From positions 1 through 64,000 of the forward strand of contig JADNRY010000184.1 of the NCBI GenBank assembly GCA_015501585.1: a DNA stretch of 64,000 bases, given 5' to 3'. This document shows positions 19,137 through 30,539 of the stretch, piece by piece. The position numbers were made by a program, and so were the translations under genes. Each line of letters starts with the position of its first letter. Position 1 is the stretch's first letter. The notes under the pieces are model-generated. The model worked only from the letters and a program-made list of their open reading frames with translations. It had not been told where the DNA came from and did not search any database. Origin of the DNA: Rhodocollybia butyracea (Eukaryota > Basidiomycota > Agaricomycetes > Agaricales > Omphalotaceae).

Positions 19137-21470
19137 TATGACAAAGAAGCCTTTTTGGACTTGTCTACCGTTCTCTTTCGCAGGTATGTAGTTATGTGAT
19201 TTATATTCAGTTCTTTTGCTAACTTTGAGAGCCAGACACCTTCTCGTACATCATGGTAAGTCATTGATTTGAAGCCATTCTACCCACTTCCTGAACGAAG
19301 CGTCTCCAACTAGCCACGGGAGAACGCACTACTCAAAGTGTATGACGGACTGGTTGGTATTTGCTATCCCAATGTACAGGAGGGGATTTTTCTTACCTCG
19401 CCAAACATGAAAACCATTCCCCTACTCATACTTAAGTCTCTCAACCAGCCTCAGTCTGTTCGTCTGCGCCATCAGCTTCACTACAGCGAACACGACATGC
19501 TTCTTAACGCCCAGCCATTCAACGACAATCTTCCTTTTCATTCTCTCATTTGTTATCCGGGTGCTGGCAACGACACTTACATCTTCTGGGCTCTTCTTTC
19601 TGAGGATGATTTTGAGCCCATTGATGGGCAGAGGTTGTCGGGGGCACCTCTCGGACATCTCTCTCCCACAATGATACAGGAGTTGCCTCCTGAATTTCTC
19701 AAACTCTTCAGCTCATCGGCCAGCCCTCGGTTTGTCAATGATCCGGATATTCGAACCTTGCGCCCTCGAGTCTGTCACCTACTATCCCGGCTAACCATCC
19801 AATCACTCTTTGAGCAAGCAGTGATGAGATGGCGTATCGCTCAGCAGATGATTCTTTTCATCAAAGTGCAGATTACTTGGCTTGTTGATGTGAAGCTGAC
19901 ATTTGCTGAACCAGACGCATGGAAAGTTCACTCTCTTCGCAACGTTGTAGGTGCAGTCACGGAGGACTCCTTGGTAGTTGAAAGGCTGTATCGAGTAAGT
20001 AATTTTCCATAGTCAATGTTGTAACCGTGACACTAACCAAGTATTTCTAGGCCGGGATTCCTGTGTGGTATTATAGATCTCTGGAACACGAGAGCACTAT
20101 AAAAGTGGCGGAATGGGTGGACCCAAAAAACCGCCCCTGCGCATGCCATACAGCCGGATTAATTTTGGAGATTGTACGCCTGTCCGAGTGCGTGTTTACA
20201 ACAGATCTGTTGAAGCATCTTGGGATCGATTTCGAAAAATGGTGGTTGAAACATGGACCATCGCATTTCCTGCTGCAATTTTTGCCGCCGACCTCGTTCA
20301 GAAGGGTGTCGACTACTCTGTTAAAAGTAACACTCCGTCTAACGTTCAGCCTTCAGCTCCTGGCGCTGAGATTCAATCTTCTCCTTTGTCTTCTCGTTCC
20401 TTGTCTTCCTTGCAGCCGCCTCAGAGTAAGTCGCCCTCCGTACTTGTAAGCCAGCTTGAATGTTAATTTTTTTTTCCAGAAAAACAGAAAACAGGAAACC
20501 CGCAGCCCAAAGGAACAAATTCTTCGAATCAGAATCCCCAATAATGCCTCATGCACTCCCACAGTGGGTCAAGGCCTCTCTTTCTGTATCCAAGAAATTC
20601 AAACCCGAATGCCTCACCAAGGAGTGAATTGCGGATACGTGCTGCCTGAACCTGCCTTGTTTGCGAACCACGAGAACGAGGTCTCTTGTCAGCAGTACTT
20701 CCTTACTTATCTCAAAATGCGTGAGGTTTTCATCACTGCTATTGACCTCCTTGGCCCATTGTCTGCCAGTGACCGGCGAAGGCCTGGCGTAGGTTACTTT
20801 CCTTGGAATTGCATGGCTCTCTAAACTCAGAAACGAACGAAGCTGAGGCTAAGCTCAAACTTTGTAAAGAGATGAATGAGGTTGCCGCTCGAATGGGAAG
20901 TTCTTTCGTGAGTGCTATATTTTTCTTATTATTCCCTGTACTGATTCTTTCCTGTTTCTACTTAGTCCGTTGATCTCACCGACCTGAGCCAAGCTTCTTC
21001 GGTATGGAACGGCAGGATGTACACGAGGCTTCCCGACTCCATCCAAATGCAGGTGTTGCAGGAGATTTTCAAAATCTCTTTCAAACAGGAATTTCTCCTT
21101 CTTGATAGATACTTGTACAAGCTTGTGCCCCGCCGGGAAGAGGGGGAGATCAAGGATGAGTTTGAGGCATGCACTTGAGAGGACCGGAACCTGATCATCA
21201 AAGAAGCTCTTTTTTGCGAACGGCCCCCCTGCCTTTGGACACTCAGATTCGCGCTTGCGACAAGACACTTTAAACGTGTTCTGCCGGATAATGAGGGGAT
21301 GGAGTTGGTCATCCTCTCCCATGCATTCTGATACAGTCCGCCAGTGGAGAGGCTTCGTTCAACACGACTTTGTGGAATCGGGGAGTTGAAGGATGCTGAA
21401 TACTATCTTGCTGAACACTACATATATACATTTGCGGATTTTTTCTGTCAGGCTCCCATACTGCCCCACT
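19137..21470 (+). pseudogene. Agaricomycete-expanded protein of unknown function, decayed
   Basis: The order of motifs matches a family I know from mushroom genomes without assigned function: LYDGLVGI-like start (19338, MYDGLVGICYPNVQEGIFL), FHSLICYPGAG, AGIPVWY after an intron at about 20052, the DCTP motif, a proline-rich spacer, GYVLPEPALF (20634), VDLTDLSQASSVW and RLPDSIQMQVLQEIF (20968-21065). Intact parts lie in different frames. A base appears missing in an A-run near 20130, a further shift occurs near 20625, and in-frame stops appear near 21178 and 21330. The gene therefore cannot make a full protein as written. Confidence 0.6.
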
Positions 21471-21790
21471 TTCTTTGATTTTCTTTTCTTTACACTTTTT
21501 CTCTCATTCTCTTTCCCGAGGGTCCGACTTTGGAATCTGGCGGCGAGTGGATGTTTTGTTTTTGTTTTTATATTCTTGTTTCTTGTTCTCATACGTTTGA
21601 AATAAAATGGATGTTTCGATAGTTCCGTTAGCATGATATGAACCGGCTCTATTGTATTGCGCGCCAAGTTCATCACAACAGTGCCGAAGGGCGGCGTATA
21701 AAAGGTGCGCCTATGACCCTGAAAGTTTGTGTCCTTTTCCTTTCCCCCTCACTTTCTTTTCATTGTCTTAATCTCTCTACTCTACACAAA

Positions 21791-23415
21791 ATGCCATGTA
21801 GGTTTTTTTCATTATTTGTTTTACTTTGCCTACTGATACTTTTGTTCTCAGCTTCAGCTACTGTCATTTCCCAAAGTAAGAGACACGTACTTCTTTTTTT
21901 TACTCGGTTGATTAATTCTGTTTTTGCTAGAGACAAGAGCTGCCACCGCCGCCGCTAAGCCTGGCCCAAAAACCAGGGGAGCGGTGGCAAAGGCGCCTGC
22001 GGCGAAAGCCCCTGCGACAAAGGCTCCTGTGCCCAAGGCTGCTCTAAGAAGAAGGAGGTAGATCTCAAGGCATTGGCGTTCCAGAAGAAGAAGGAAACCC
22101 AACAAAAAACTCAACAGACTTGGGATGAAGGTATTTTTTTTTCATTTACTATTGATTTTCTAACTAGTCTCACTAGAGATTTGCAGGCGCGCAAGGGCCA
22201 TGCGAGAAGCTCAGAACGACGATGACGACAACATCACTCACCAGGTCCTTGATGGACCTGGTGACCATGACCTTGACGGTCATGGTAATTCTGTTCCTCC
22301 TCGCCGCTTGGCTATTCTAGGCAAGAAGATGAATAGGAGGTCAACTGCAATCAAGCAACCCTTTCCGGTGGACAAACACTCGTACAACATGGAGATTCTT
22401 CAGGACCTTGCCAATGAATACAAAGGTGAAGATAACATGATTGAAGTATTTGCGAGAGTTCTTGCCAGTGTCGACACGCAACAGGAGTTGGTCCAATTTG
22501 TATGTTATAATGTGTTTTTCCCTTTGTATTTATCTAACCTGTTCAACTAAAGCTTGGCTACGCCCGTAGTGGGTTTTTCACCAACTGCATGGCTAAGGCC
22601 AGAGAGTGGGTTTCCACGCGCTTTTGCAAAATGAGGCCTACAGAGGTGAGGGACCTTGTTGCATGGCTCTTACAAGATGGTCACTACAAGTACGGTGATG
22701 TGGATACTGAGGTAACAAGTCTTACTACTATATTTTCGCTTTCTAATCTTTTTGGCTAGCTCAAAACCTACGATACAAAGCTTCCTTTCGGGTGTGAGGG
22801 TGTTGCTCATATTCTCCGCCTTGAAGTGTTCTCAACTAAGGGTGGTGCAAACATTGAAATCTTCAGAGAGATAGTCAATGTTAGGAAGATCGCACCAACT
22901 ACTGTTGTTTAATGCTTACTTTCGTAAGTGCATCTACATTTAAGTTACTGTCACTGGACTAAGTTTGACATTACATATAGATTGAACATGCAATTCAGGA
23001 ATACTCTGAAGGAGTTCACAGACATGTGGAGTTTTCTGATACAGCTAGGCCTCGGTATGTTATATAAACTTTGACTTTATAAATACTGATTTTTTTTCAG
23101 TTACTGCTATCATCTCTCATCATTCAACAGGACTGCCAAGAAAGGTCCGATCTGGGCTGACAATTTTGGAAGAGGGTTGTATAAGTTAATTCTGTATGTG
23201 ATTTTCAACTTCTTTAGATTTTATTAGTATGCTTATATTGTTGCAGCACACAATCCAACAAAGAGTTTTTGCTTGATGTCAAGGCTGATGACCTCACTGA
23301 GGTTGACATTGAAGGATTAGAGGCTGAAGCTGCTGCTACTTCACCTCTTGCCTCTGGAGGTGCTTCACCTCTTCCTTCATCATCTCCCCCTCGCTCATCA
23401 CCTGTTTGTTCTTGA
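21791..23415 (+). pseudogene. Multi-exon Agaricomycete gene, possibly DUF6532-like, with frameshifts
   Basis: Start ATG at 21791 in a 7-nt first exon, then short introns (e.g. 21798-21851). The N-terminus is Ala/Lys/Pro-rich and low-complexity (AATAAAKPGPK). A folded region follows: FPVDKHSYNMEILQDLANEY (22360-22420), EVFARVLASVDTQQELVQF, then FFTNCMAKAREWVSTRFCKM and LPFGCEGVAHILRLEVF in the next exons, and IEHAIQEYSEGVHRHVEFSDTA near 22985. It ends in a Ser/Pro tail with stop at 23413-23415. A single-base shift near 22045 and a stop near 22910 break the frame. The layout resembles the basidiomycete DUF6532 type; this assignment is tentative. Confidence 0.5.
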
Positions 23416-24134
23416 GTATCTTGAGGACATTGGCATTGGTCATATACCATTTTCATTCATCTAATTAATTTGATAAGTCTACTCTCACCCACTCTATCAC
23501 TCTCTTTTTGTCTGTATTTATTGGGGGTAAATTAGTCATGAGTTTAGTTACTGTTTTGCAGTTTAATTTCTCTAGGTAGTTACAGTAGTTAAGTAGAGTA
23601 CTGCAGCAATACAATTATTGATTCTGGTTTATTAATTCTTATTGATCATTAAGAGGTTGTTTCATGTGCTACTGTGTGTGCAAAAACGTCTCTTAAGTGT
23701 GCTTAAGTACAGTCAAGTTTGCTTCAATTCAACCTGAAGTATGTTGAAGTCTACTTCTATTGTGCTTGGACTATCTTGAAGTCAGACAAAAACAAGCCTG
23801 GGATGAGCTGGAGGAAGACTTGAATACACATGAGGACACCTCAACTCTGCTTCAACAAACTTAAGGTGTACTTAGTTAGGCTTAAGTGAAACTTGGCAAC
23901 ACTTCCAGCTCACTGAAGTGGGTTTAAGGTCTACCTGAGCAGCTCTATCAGGCCACTCAGGTGGACCTGATGAGCTTGACTGTGGCTTGAGTGTGACTTG
24001 AGTGACTTGAGTAAGCTTGAGGGAAGCCTAAGTGAAAGTAACCTTGTGAACCTCGTCTCTGGCAGCTCAAGTGTCTTGGCAAACTTAGAGGAGTTTAAGT
24101 CGCTGGAGGAGCCCTAGCCTCCCTAAGATAGCTA
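23416..24134. other. Intergenic with CTTAAG/CTTGAG-rich repeats
   Basis: From about 23690 the words CTTAAG, CTTGAAG and ACTTGAG and their complements recur every 10-25 nt, with small palindromes such as CTTAAG-TGTG-CTTAAG. No gene. It abuts the truncated end of the copia element. Confidence 0.45.
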
Positions 24135-25935
24135 GAGTAGGGGGGTATTTTCCTGATGCATAAGTCAACCACAACTCCTTTGTACCCTTCAAATACTGAA
24201 ATACCCTCTTCACGGCCTCCCAATGTTCCTTCCCTGGATTTTTGGTGTAGCAAGAAAGAGCAGTAACGGCAAAAGCAATGTCAGGTCAAGATCAAAGCAT
24301 GGCCCACATGAGTGAACCAATTGCTTCATGGTAGGGAGTATCTCACATGGCGGCAATATCGGTAGTAGAAGAAGGTGATTGAGCAGAAGATAGATGAGTG
24401 TTTGGGTCCATAGGGAGGGAGACGGGCTCCAAGTCCCTGAAATTGTAGTGGCAAATAATGGAGTCCAGATAAGCGCGCTGTGAGAGCGCTAAAGTCCGGT
24501 TTCCGCAGTCCTGGTGGACCTCAATGCCGAGAATCCAGTGTAAGTTGCCTAAATCCATGACTTCCACATGATTTCATATTCCGCTCTTCAGCTTCTCAAC
24601 ATCTGTCATTGACAACACCACAATTGTACAGTCGTCAACATGTACAGCAATGACAATGTATTTTCCCCCATCCTTCTTGTAGAACACCACTTCATCAACT
24701 TCACACTGCTTGAAACCCAATTTCCCAGCCAAAATCTCAACTCACCGCTGGTACCAATGATGACCGCTTTGCTTCAAGCCATAGAAAGTTTTGAGGAGAT
24801 GTAGGACATGGTGAGATGTAGTGCCGGGTTCTGGGAAGCCAGGAGGCTGGGACATGTAGATTTGTTCATCTTCCGTGAGTTTTCCGTTTAGATATGCACC
24901 TTTAATGTCAATCTTATATATCTCCATATCAAAGTGAGCCGCCATTGCAAGAATGGCACGGATAGAAGCCATGCACGCAGCCGGCGGTCCGGCGCATAGG
25001 TATCAAAATAGTCGACTCCCAGAACTTGAGAAAATCCTTGAGCAACAAGACATGCCTTGTAGCATACAACATTCCCGGCCGCGTCCTTCTTTGCCTTGAA
25101 AACCCATTTGGAACTACGACGTTAACTCCATCTGGCTTCTCAACAACTTCCCAAGTGCCCATCTCTTTCAACATCTTCAACTCTTCCTCAATTGCTTTCT
25201 CCCACAAAGGCCAATCAGGACAATATTTTGCCTTGGCTAAGCTACGCAGTTTGAGTGCCTCGGAATCACTGGTCTCCGCCACCATGGCGTACTCAAGGAG
25301 AAAATCCTCGTCCTCAAGTAGGTCAACCAGACCCGCTTCACCCTCCCCCTCAAGCTCTTCAATTGGCGTGGAAGTAGTTGGTGTCTGAACACCCGGAGGT
25401 AGGTGAGTACAACCTTTGAGAATGTCTCAAGCTCACTGGCTGGGCATACGGATATGGCGGGTAGGTGGTGGTGAATCTTCTGATTTTAGCTCGGGAGTAG
25501 GTTCCATGGCGGGAGAAGGTTTCATATTTCCGCTTTGAGTTGGAGGTTGCTCATTGGGAATCGGTAAGTTGACATCCCAACCTCCCCCTCAACGCGACCA
25601 ATTCCAGCTGACATCCTGTCACTGTAGACATTATGCTCAATGGTAACCAACCGTATATCTGGCCAATAAATCCGGAATCCCTTTTGCTTCTCACTTACGC
25701 CCAACCAACGCCCTTCCCTAACTCGCCCACCGAGCTTGTCACCTTTCTCAATCCGGACCCACACCTTCTTGCCCCACTCACACAGACCGCGCAAGTCGGA
25801 CTTCTTCCCAGTTGATGCCTCCAATGGAGTCATCCCATATAGTCCTTTCATTGACGTGCAATTGAGCACCCACACTGCATGGCAGACAGCTTCTGCCCAT
25901 AACGCCTTCGGCAATCCACTGGAATGGAGCATCGC
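24135..25935 (-). pseudogene. Copia integrase C-terminus and reverse transcriptase, 3'-truncated
   Basis: Continues after the solo LTR with MLHSSGLPKALWAEAV, the typical region after the integrase core, then the RT: WPLWEKAIEEELKML (25200), IDIKGAYLNGKL with the first catalytic Asp (about 24900), LLKTFYGLKQS, and VHVDDC with the YxDD-equivalent pair (about 24635). It ends in the RNase H approach (LWLTYASGKY) at about 24135, with no RNase H and no 3' LTR. Frameshifts occur near 25520, 25050 and 24975 and in-frame stops near 24742, 24580 and 24340. Dead element. Confidence 0.85.
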
Positions 25936-27151
25936 TGTTATGACCCGGATCTAAATCCTATACACCCAATCTTTTTTCTTCTGTAACCAACTATGAACAC
26001 TATCATTAATACTTCTACTTAACATTTTACATTCATTAGTTATTCAACACCATTTGGGTTAATGCTGCACACATTCTTCCAGAACACCAGAATGATCTTT
26101 AACAGTCACTGCACAGTCTGCACAGTCATGACATCATTCTAGCTCCACAACTATGATGTCATCTTGCTACTCCACAATCATGATGTCATTCCACTGCTCC
26201 GCAGTTATGATATCACATCACTGCTCCACAGCTATGACATCATTGCATAGCCTCTTTACATCAATGACTCAATATCAGTCATTGCACAGCCAGATATCTG
26301 AGTCAACTACGGTTCCGCATACATGACTCAATATTAGTCATTGCACAGCATTACATAGTCAGACTGACTCATCCGCAGTATTTCCGCAGTTATGACTCAA
26401 ATCTAGTCATTCCGCAGCATTTCCTAACTAGTACACATTGCACAGTATATAAGTAGTCTAGATTTACCAATGTACGTTAGACGTATTATTTTTCTTAAAT
26501 CCAAACCCCCACTTGTTTGCTGTTATCACTTGTGTGAATCACCAGACCAACTCATTGTATATTGTTGAGCTATCTCCAAGTTACAATACACATTTATACA
26601 TCTTGTTGAGCTAACTCCAAGTTGTATCCACTAACATTCACCTGTTGAGCTATCTCCTAGTGAATACTTCTTTAATTGCCACTTGTTGAGCTATCTCCGA
26701 GTTGCAACTTCCTATTACTTGTTGAGCTATCTCCAAGTATTAGACATCACACTCACTATTACTTGTTGAGCTATCTCCGAGTACTAGACACCACACTCAC
26801 TATTACTTGTTGAGCTATCTCCAAGTACTAGACACCACACTCACTACTACTTGTTGAGCCATCTCCAAGTACTAGTTCTGATTCATATTACTGCTTGTTG
26901 AGCTATCTCCGAGGGTAATCTTATTATTATTATTTGTCGAGCTATCTCCAAATAATAACTTCTGTGAGTTTTGTATTACAAACTAGTTACTAACTTTACT
27001 TGAGCCTAGTTGTTTGAGTATATATTTTTTGCCTAGCGGTTTCAACGAACGGAAAGGCTTGCTCTATAATCTCATTAATTTCTCTTATCATTTTTACTGC
27101 CAAGTTACGTACTGTGAAGGTTTGGACGAGACTATTGATCGAGTCATAACA
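25936..27151 (+). repeat. Solo LTR B (1216 bp) of the 1.1-kb LTR family
   Basis: TGTTATGAC ... GTCATAACA with perfect duplication ATCGC (25931-25935, 27152-27156), inserted in the copia integrase. It has ten constant-loop hairpins (26556-26960), the most of the five copies, explaining its greater length. Confidence 0.95.
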
Positions 27152-27156
27152 ATCGC

Positions 27157-27714
27157 AACGTTGTTGTGCTGAGTAGTATCATGTATGGTGAGTTTCTGTT
27201 TTGTGCCATTTGTCTTTAAATAAAGAACAAACTCTTTCCCAGTGTACTTGCCGCCATTGTCAGAGTGAAGAACCTTGATGGTGACATTGTGCTTGGCCTT
27301 TGCCCATGCTTCATACTCTTGGTAGGAATGGAACGTTTCATCTTTGGTGTGAAGAAAATCGAGGTAAGCCCAATGTTTTGCATTGTCAATGAATGAAACA
27401 TAGTAATGCTTCCCCCGCAGAGACTGAACCGGTGCCGGATCCCACAAGTCTGAGTGGACTTCCTCACCAAAGACCTTGGCCCTGGATCCTTCCTGCCCCT
27501 CTTTTGGTACAGGCTTTCGCATAGCCTTGGCGTAAACACAGGATTCACAAAAAATATCCTGCGGCCTGTCATTCTCAAGTCGAACTCTTGTGGCAAAACC
27601 TTTCGCCCCCATATGACAAGCAACCCAGGGCGAGATGTGTCCCATGCGCCTATGGAGTTGGTCTAACATGACCGTCTCCAGCGCTGCAGCTTCCCCCACC
27701 GTGGCCTTCTCTCG
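27157..27714 (-). pseudogene. Copia integrase N-terminus and core
   Basis: Contains the HHCC region (HRRMGHIS, CESCVYAKA), the first catalytic Asp in EEVHSDLWDP and the second in LHSDNGGKYTGKEF. It stops at HNNVA. In related elements the next residues are the ER-NRTL stretch holding the catalytic Glu; here the text across the LTR insertion joins directly to MLHSSGLPK, so about 12-15 codons with the Glu are gone. The upstream edge is MITE copy 2. Confidence 0.85.
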
Positions 27715-28132
27715 CACCATGGGCCGGGGTGTTTTTCCATTGCTGGAAACAGACTGTGAAAAGGGGCGGGAATAATTTCCTTTCACCAACAGTTTCCATT
27801 TTTGGAAATGTTTATTATCCACTTTGTAATTTTTTCTCGTAATTTTTCTCTTTCCCACTTGAGATTAAGTCATTTTCTCAGCTGTAAAAGAAATCGGGAG
27901 ATGATTGGAAATGGTTTTTCAGGCCAAAAAACCATTTCCGATCATCTCCCGATTTCTTTTACAGCCAAGAAAATGACATAATTTCCAAGGAGAAAGGGAT
28001 AAATTAAAATGAACTAATTACAAAGGGGATAAAAGATATTTCCTATCAAAGAAATTTGTTGTGAAAGATAAAAAATCCACCAGCTTTTCCCAGACATTTT
28101 CCTGAAAGGGAAAGATACCCTGGGCCGTGGTG
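27715..28132. mobile_element. Palindromic MITE, copy 2 (418 bp)
   Basis: Same family as 5435-5804 in reverse order, with ends CACCATGGGCC and GGGCCGTGGTG. The middle is an extra perfect inverted repeat around GGTTTTTCAGGCCAAAAAACC (27912-27933) flanked by arms ending CGGGAGATGAT/ATCATCTCCCG. It splits the copia pol frame between GAYQV and REKATVGEAA. Confidence 0.75.
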
Positions 28133-29541
28133 TCAGTTGACTTGATAGGCACCTTCCTGGTTCTTAAGGACCTCTCCAACCAGCTCACCACCAGGTGCAT
28201 AGATGGTACACTTACCATCAGCAAACATCGCCATAAATCTGTGGTCATTGAGCTTTCCGATGGAGACTAGGGTGTAACCCACTTCAGGTGAATACATGAC
28301 CTCGGTGAGTTCGAGTTTGTTGACATCTACTCCAACAGGAATATCAACGGTGATGGAGCCAGTGCCCATTGCTTTGAACATTTCCTTGTTTGCAGCACGG
28401 AAGGATTTTGGGGGGATCTCCTCGAAGTTTTTGAAGTCATTGCAATAGGGACTAATATGGCGACTACAACCGGAGTCATACAGCTCAGAACAAGCACAGA
28501 AGGGGGTGCCTCCATTGTTCATAATGGGAGCTGCAAGCAGGGAGGAAGAATCAGAATGGACTGACTGAATGTCACTCCAGTCTTCCTCAAGGCCATCAGG
28601 TAGGTCCGGTACTCCAATATCGTCGGTATTCGAGAATAACAAAGGACTATTGCCATCCTCAGAGTCACTCCAAGGATCCTTGTTGTCATCAACGATGAAG
28701 GCACCGCCTGCTTCCCAGTTGGAATCAGACTCAACCGCCCCCGTGTTACCTTTGGATCCTTGACCAGATCCAGAAACCTTGACTTTGCAGTCTCATTTCA
28801 AGTGTCCTTCCTTTCCGCACTTCCAGCAGGTACGTTTTGACTTCTGACCAAACTTTTGAGGTGATGCTGATGAGCTCACAGCGAGCGCCTCGTCGTCCTT
28901 GTTCTTCTCTTTTTGCTTTCCTCCCTGTGCATTCTGGCGACTTTTCTGGTGATCATATTCTTCAGCAATGGCCTGAGCAAGGGCTGTCGGTGAAACAACT
29001 TTTGTCTTGTTAATGATGCAAGTGGATGTGATAATAGAGGAAGCGAAGGTTGAATAGTAGTGAGGGATACCCCAAAGGATAGTAGAATGGTGGTCAGAAT
29101 TGTCGATGGCAACACCTACGGTGGCAAGTTTTTCTTTCTTTGTATTCAGGTCTTCAAGAAATTGACAAATGTTACCCTTTGCAGGGCACATAGAGTCCAT
29201 GAACCTGTGTCAAAGGTCAACTTTGGCGTAGCCAGATTTTTCTGTGAACTCGGAAACAATGGCAGCCCATGCTTCAGCAACAGTACTGAAGCATGCAATC
29301 TTCAGCGCAATGGAATCACAGACCTTCGAGATCAAGAGGTTGCGGGCGGTCGCTTCATCCTTTGACCAGGTATGAAGATCTTCGGCGGCTGAGGCGGTAG
29401 GACCAGTCAAGACAGGCTTGACATTGGCACCGAAGCGAAGTTTCCAGATTGCCCAGTTGGATCCAGAAGCACTGAGCATGGGGATGTTACTTGGAAGAGT
29501 ATCCGTGAGCGCATTGACTGTAGTAGCGGATGAAGACATAA
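28133..29541 (-). pseudogene. Copia gag and protease
   Basis: Start ATG at 29541 (MSSSATTVNAL). Gag has the UBN2-like order NWAIWKLRF, WSKDEATARNLL, FLEDLNTKKEKL. A zinc knuckle CWKCGKEGHLK is cut by a TGA at about 28793, just before its last Cys. The protease has YDSGCSRHIS (about 28475), with the D-S-G catalytic triad in the usual copia variant. Another frame change is needed near 29210. The product would be a Gag-Pol polyprotein, but this copy is defective. Confidence 0.85.
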
Positions 29542-29572
29542 TTCTTTTTGAGCAATTCAGAGGCCAATAACC

Positions 29573-29847
29573 TGTAAGAGCTAACGAAGTACAAGTAAGC
29601 TTAAGCTCAGAGATAAGGAAACACTCTGAGGGAGTCGCTATGAAATAACAAAGTATACAGTCTTTGACCAGCCAATGAGACATACCTTTCAATGAGACAA
29701 ACAATGAGAACAGCCACTCCTTTTACTTGTACACTTCCACAAATATTTTATGAATAGATATATACATCTTACACTCTCTGAACAAGTTCTCGGTCCAAGT
29801 AGCTCAATTATGCTTATCCTGTATTAAGGTTTTTCAAGAGCCTAACA
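29573..29847 (-). repeat. Probable 5' LTR of the copia element (275 bp)
   Basis: On the minus strand the region from TGTTAGGCTC (29847) to CTCTTACA (29573) precedes the gag start by 31 nt and is followed by GGTTATTGGCC, where a primer site is expected. No second LTR is present because the other end is lost, so the edges are inferred from TG..CA. Confidence 0.5.
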
Positions 29848-30539
29848 TGAAATCATCAGTTTTTGTAGTATGGGCATGGCGTTTTTTTCAGAAACATAGC
29901 TTAAAGCCTTGACACTAGTAGTACATTGCATCCAAGCAGTTGCTATCTAAAAAGTTCATGACAAGGAGCCCCAACAGACATTGGGATAAGCAGTTACAGG
30001 CGGGTTTATGCCGCATGTGACAGCTTGTCCCATTCAGGGCAAAAGTGACTATTTTGTCTGCCTTACTTGCAATGATCATTTCAAAAATTCGAAAAAATCA
30101 CAGAAGGTTGTTATTGAAAATAGAAAGGTATTGTAGTCATTTTATTTCTCAAGTTTTGGTTAATGGGAGATAGCAAGGCAGATTACCGAAATTTGTCTCA
30201 TTGGCCCACCGTGAGCCCGGTTTCCGGTGGTACGTCTAGATATCTCAAGTACTCGTATGCGGAAAGGGTGCCCTGGTTGATCATCATGAATGCTAGCGTT
30301 GATCCAAATCCTAGCGCTAGAAGTAAATACTAGGTTTCAAAGCCGGCCGCGGGTATCCCTTTCCTTCCTTCTCCCGGCCTGGGTCACCGAGCTCCCATTA
30401 CTCTTAAAAATTTCTGTTCACGCACTTCGCCTGAGTGGCCCGAGTCACCGGAATGGCTCGAGTCTCAGTTTTAAAGTACGCTTTGTTACGGGCGAATTAT
30501 GGGAGGGACATCTCTGTATAAACTTCAAAGACTAGGAGT
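29848..30539. other. Intergenic, no recognised feature
   Basis: No convincing open frame or repeat structure. Confidence 0.4.

Noticed and set aside
20456..20824. 122-codon frame as an independent gene
   Set aside because: Only its second half matches the family; it is a shifted segment of the decayed gene at 19137-21470.
26556..26960. Regularly spaced 22-nt repeats in the LTR looking like a CRISPR array
   Set aside because: The window is eukaryotic, the repeats lie in every LTR copy, and the flanks of each repeat are complementary to each other, so it is a hairpin array.
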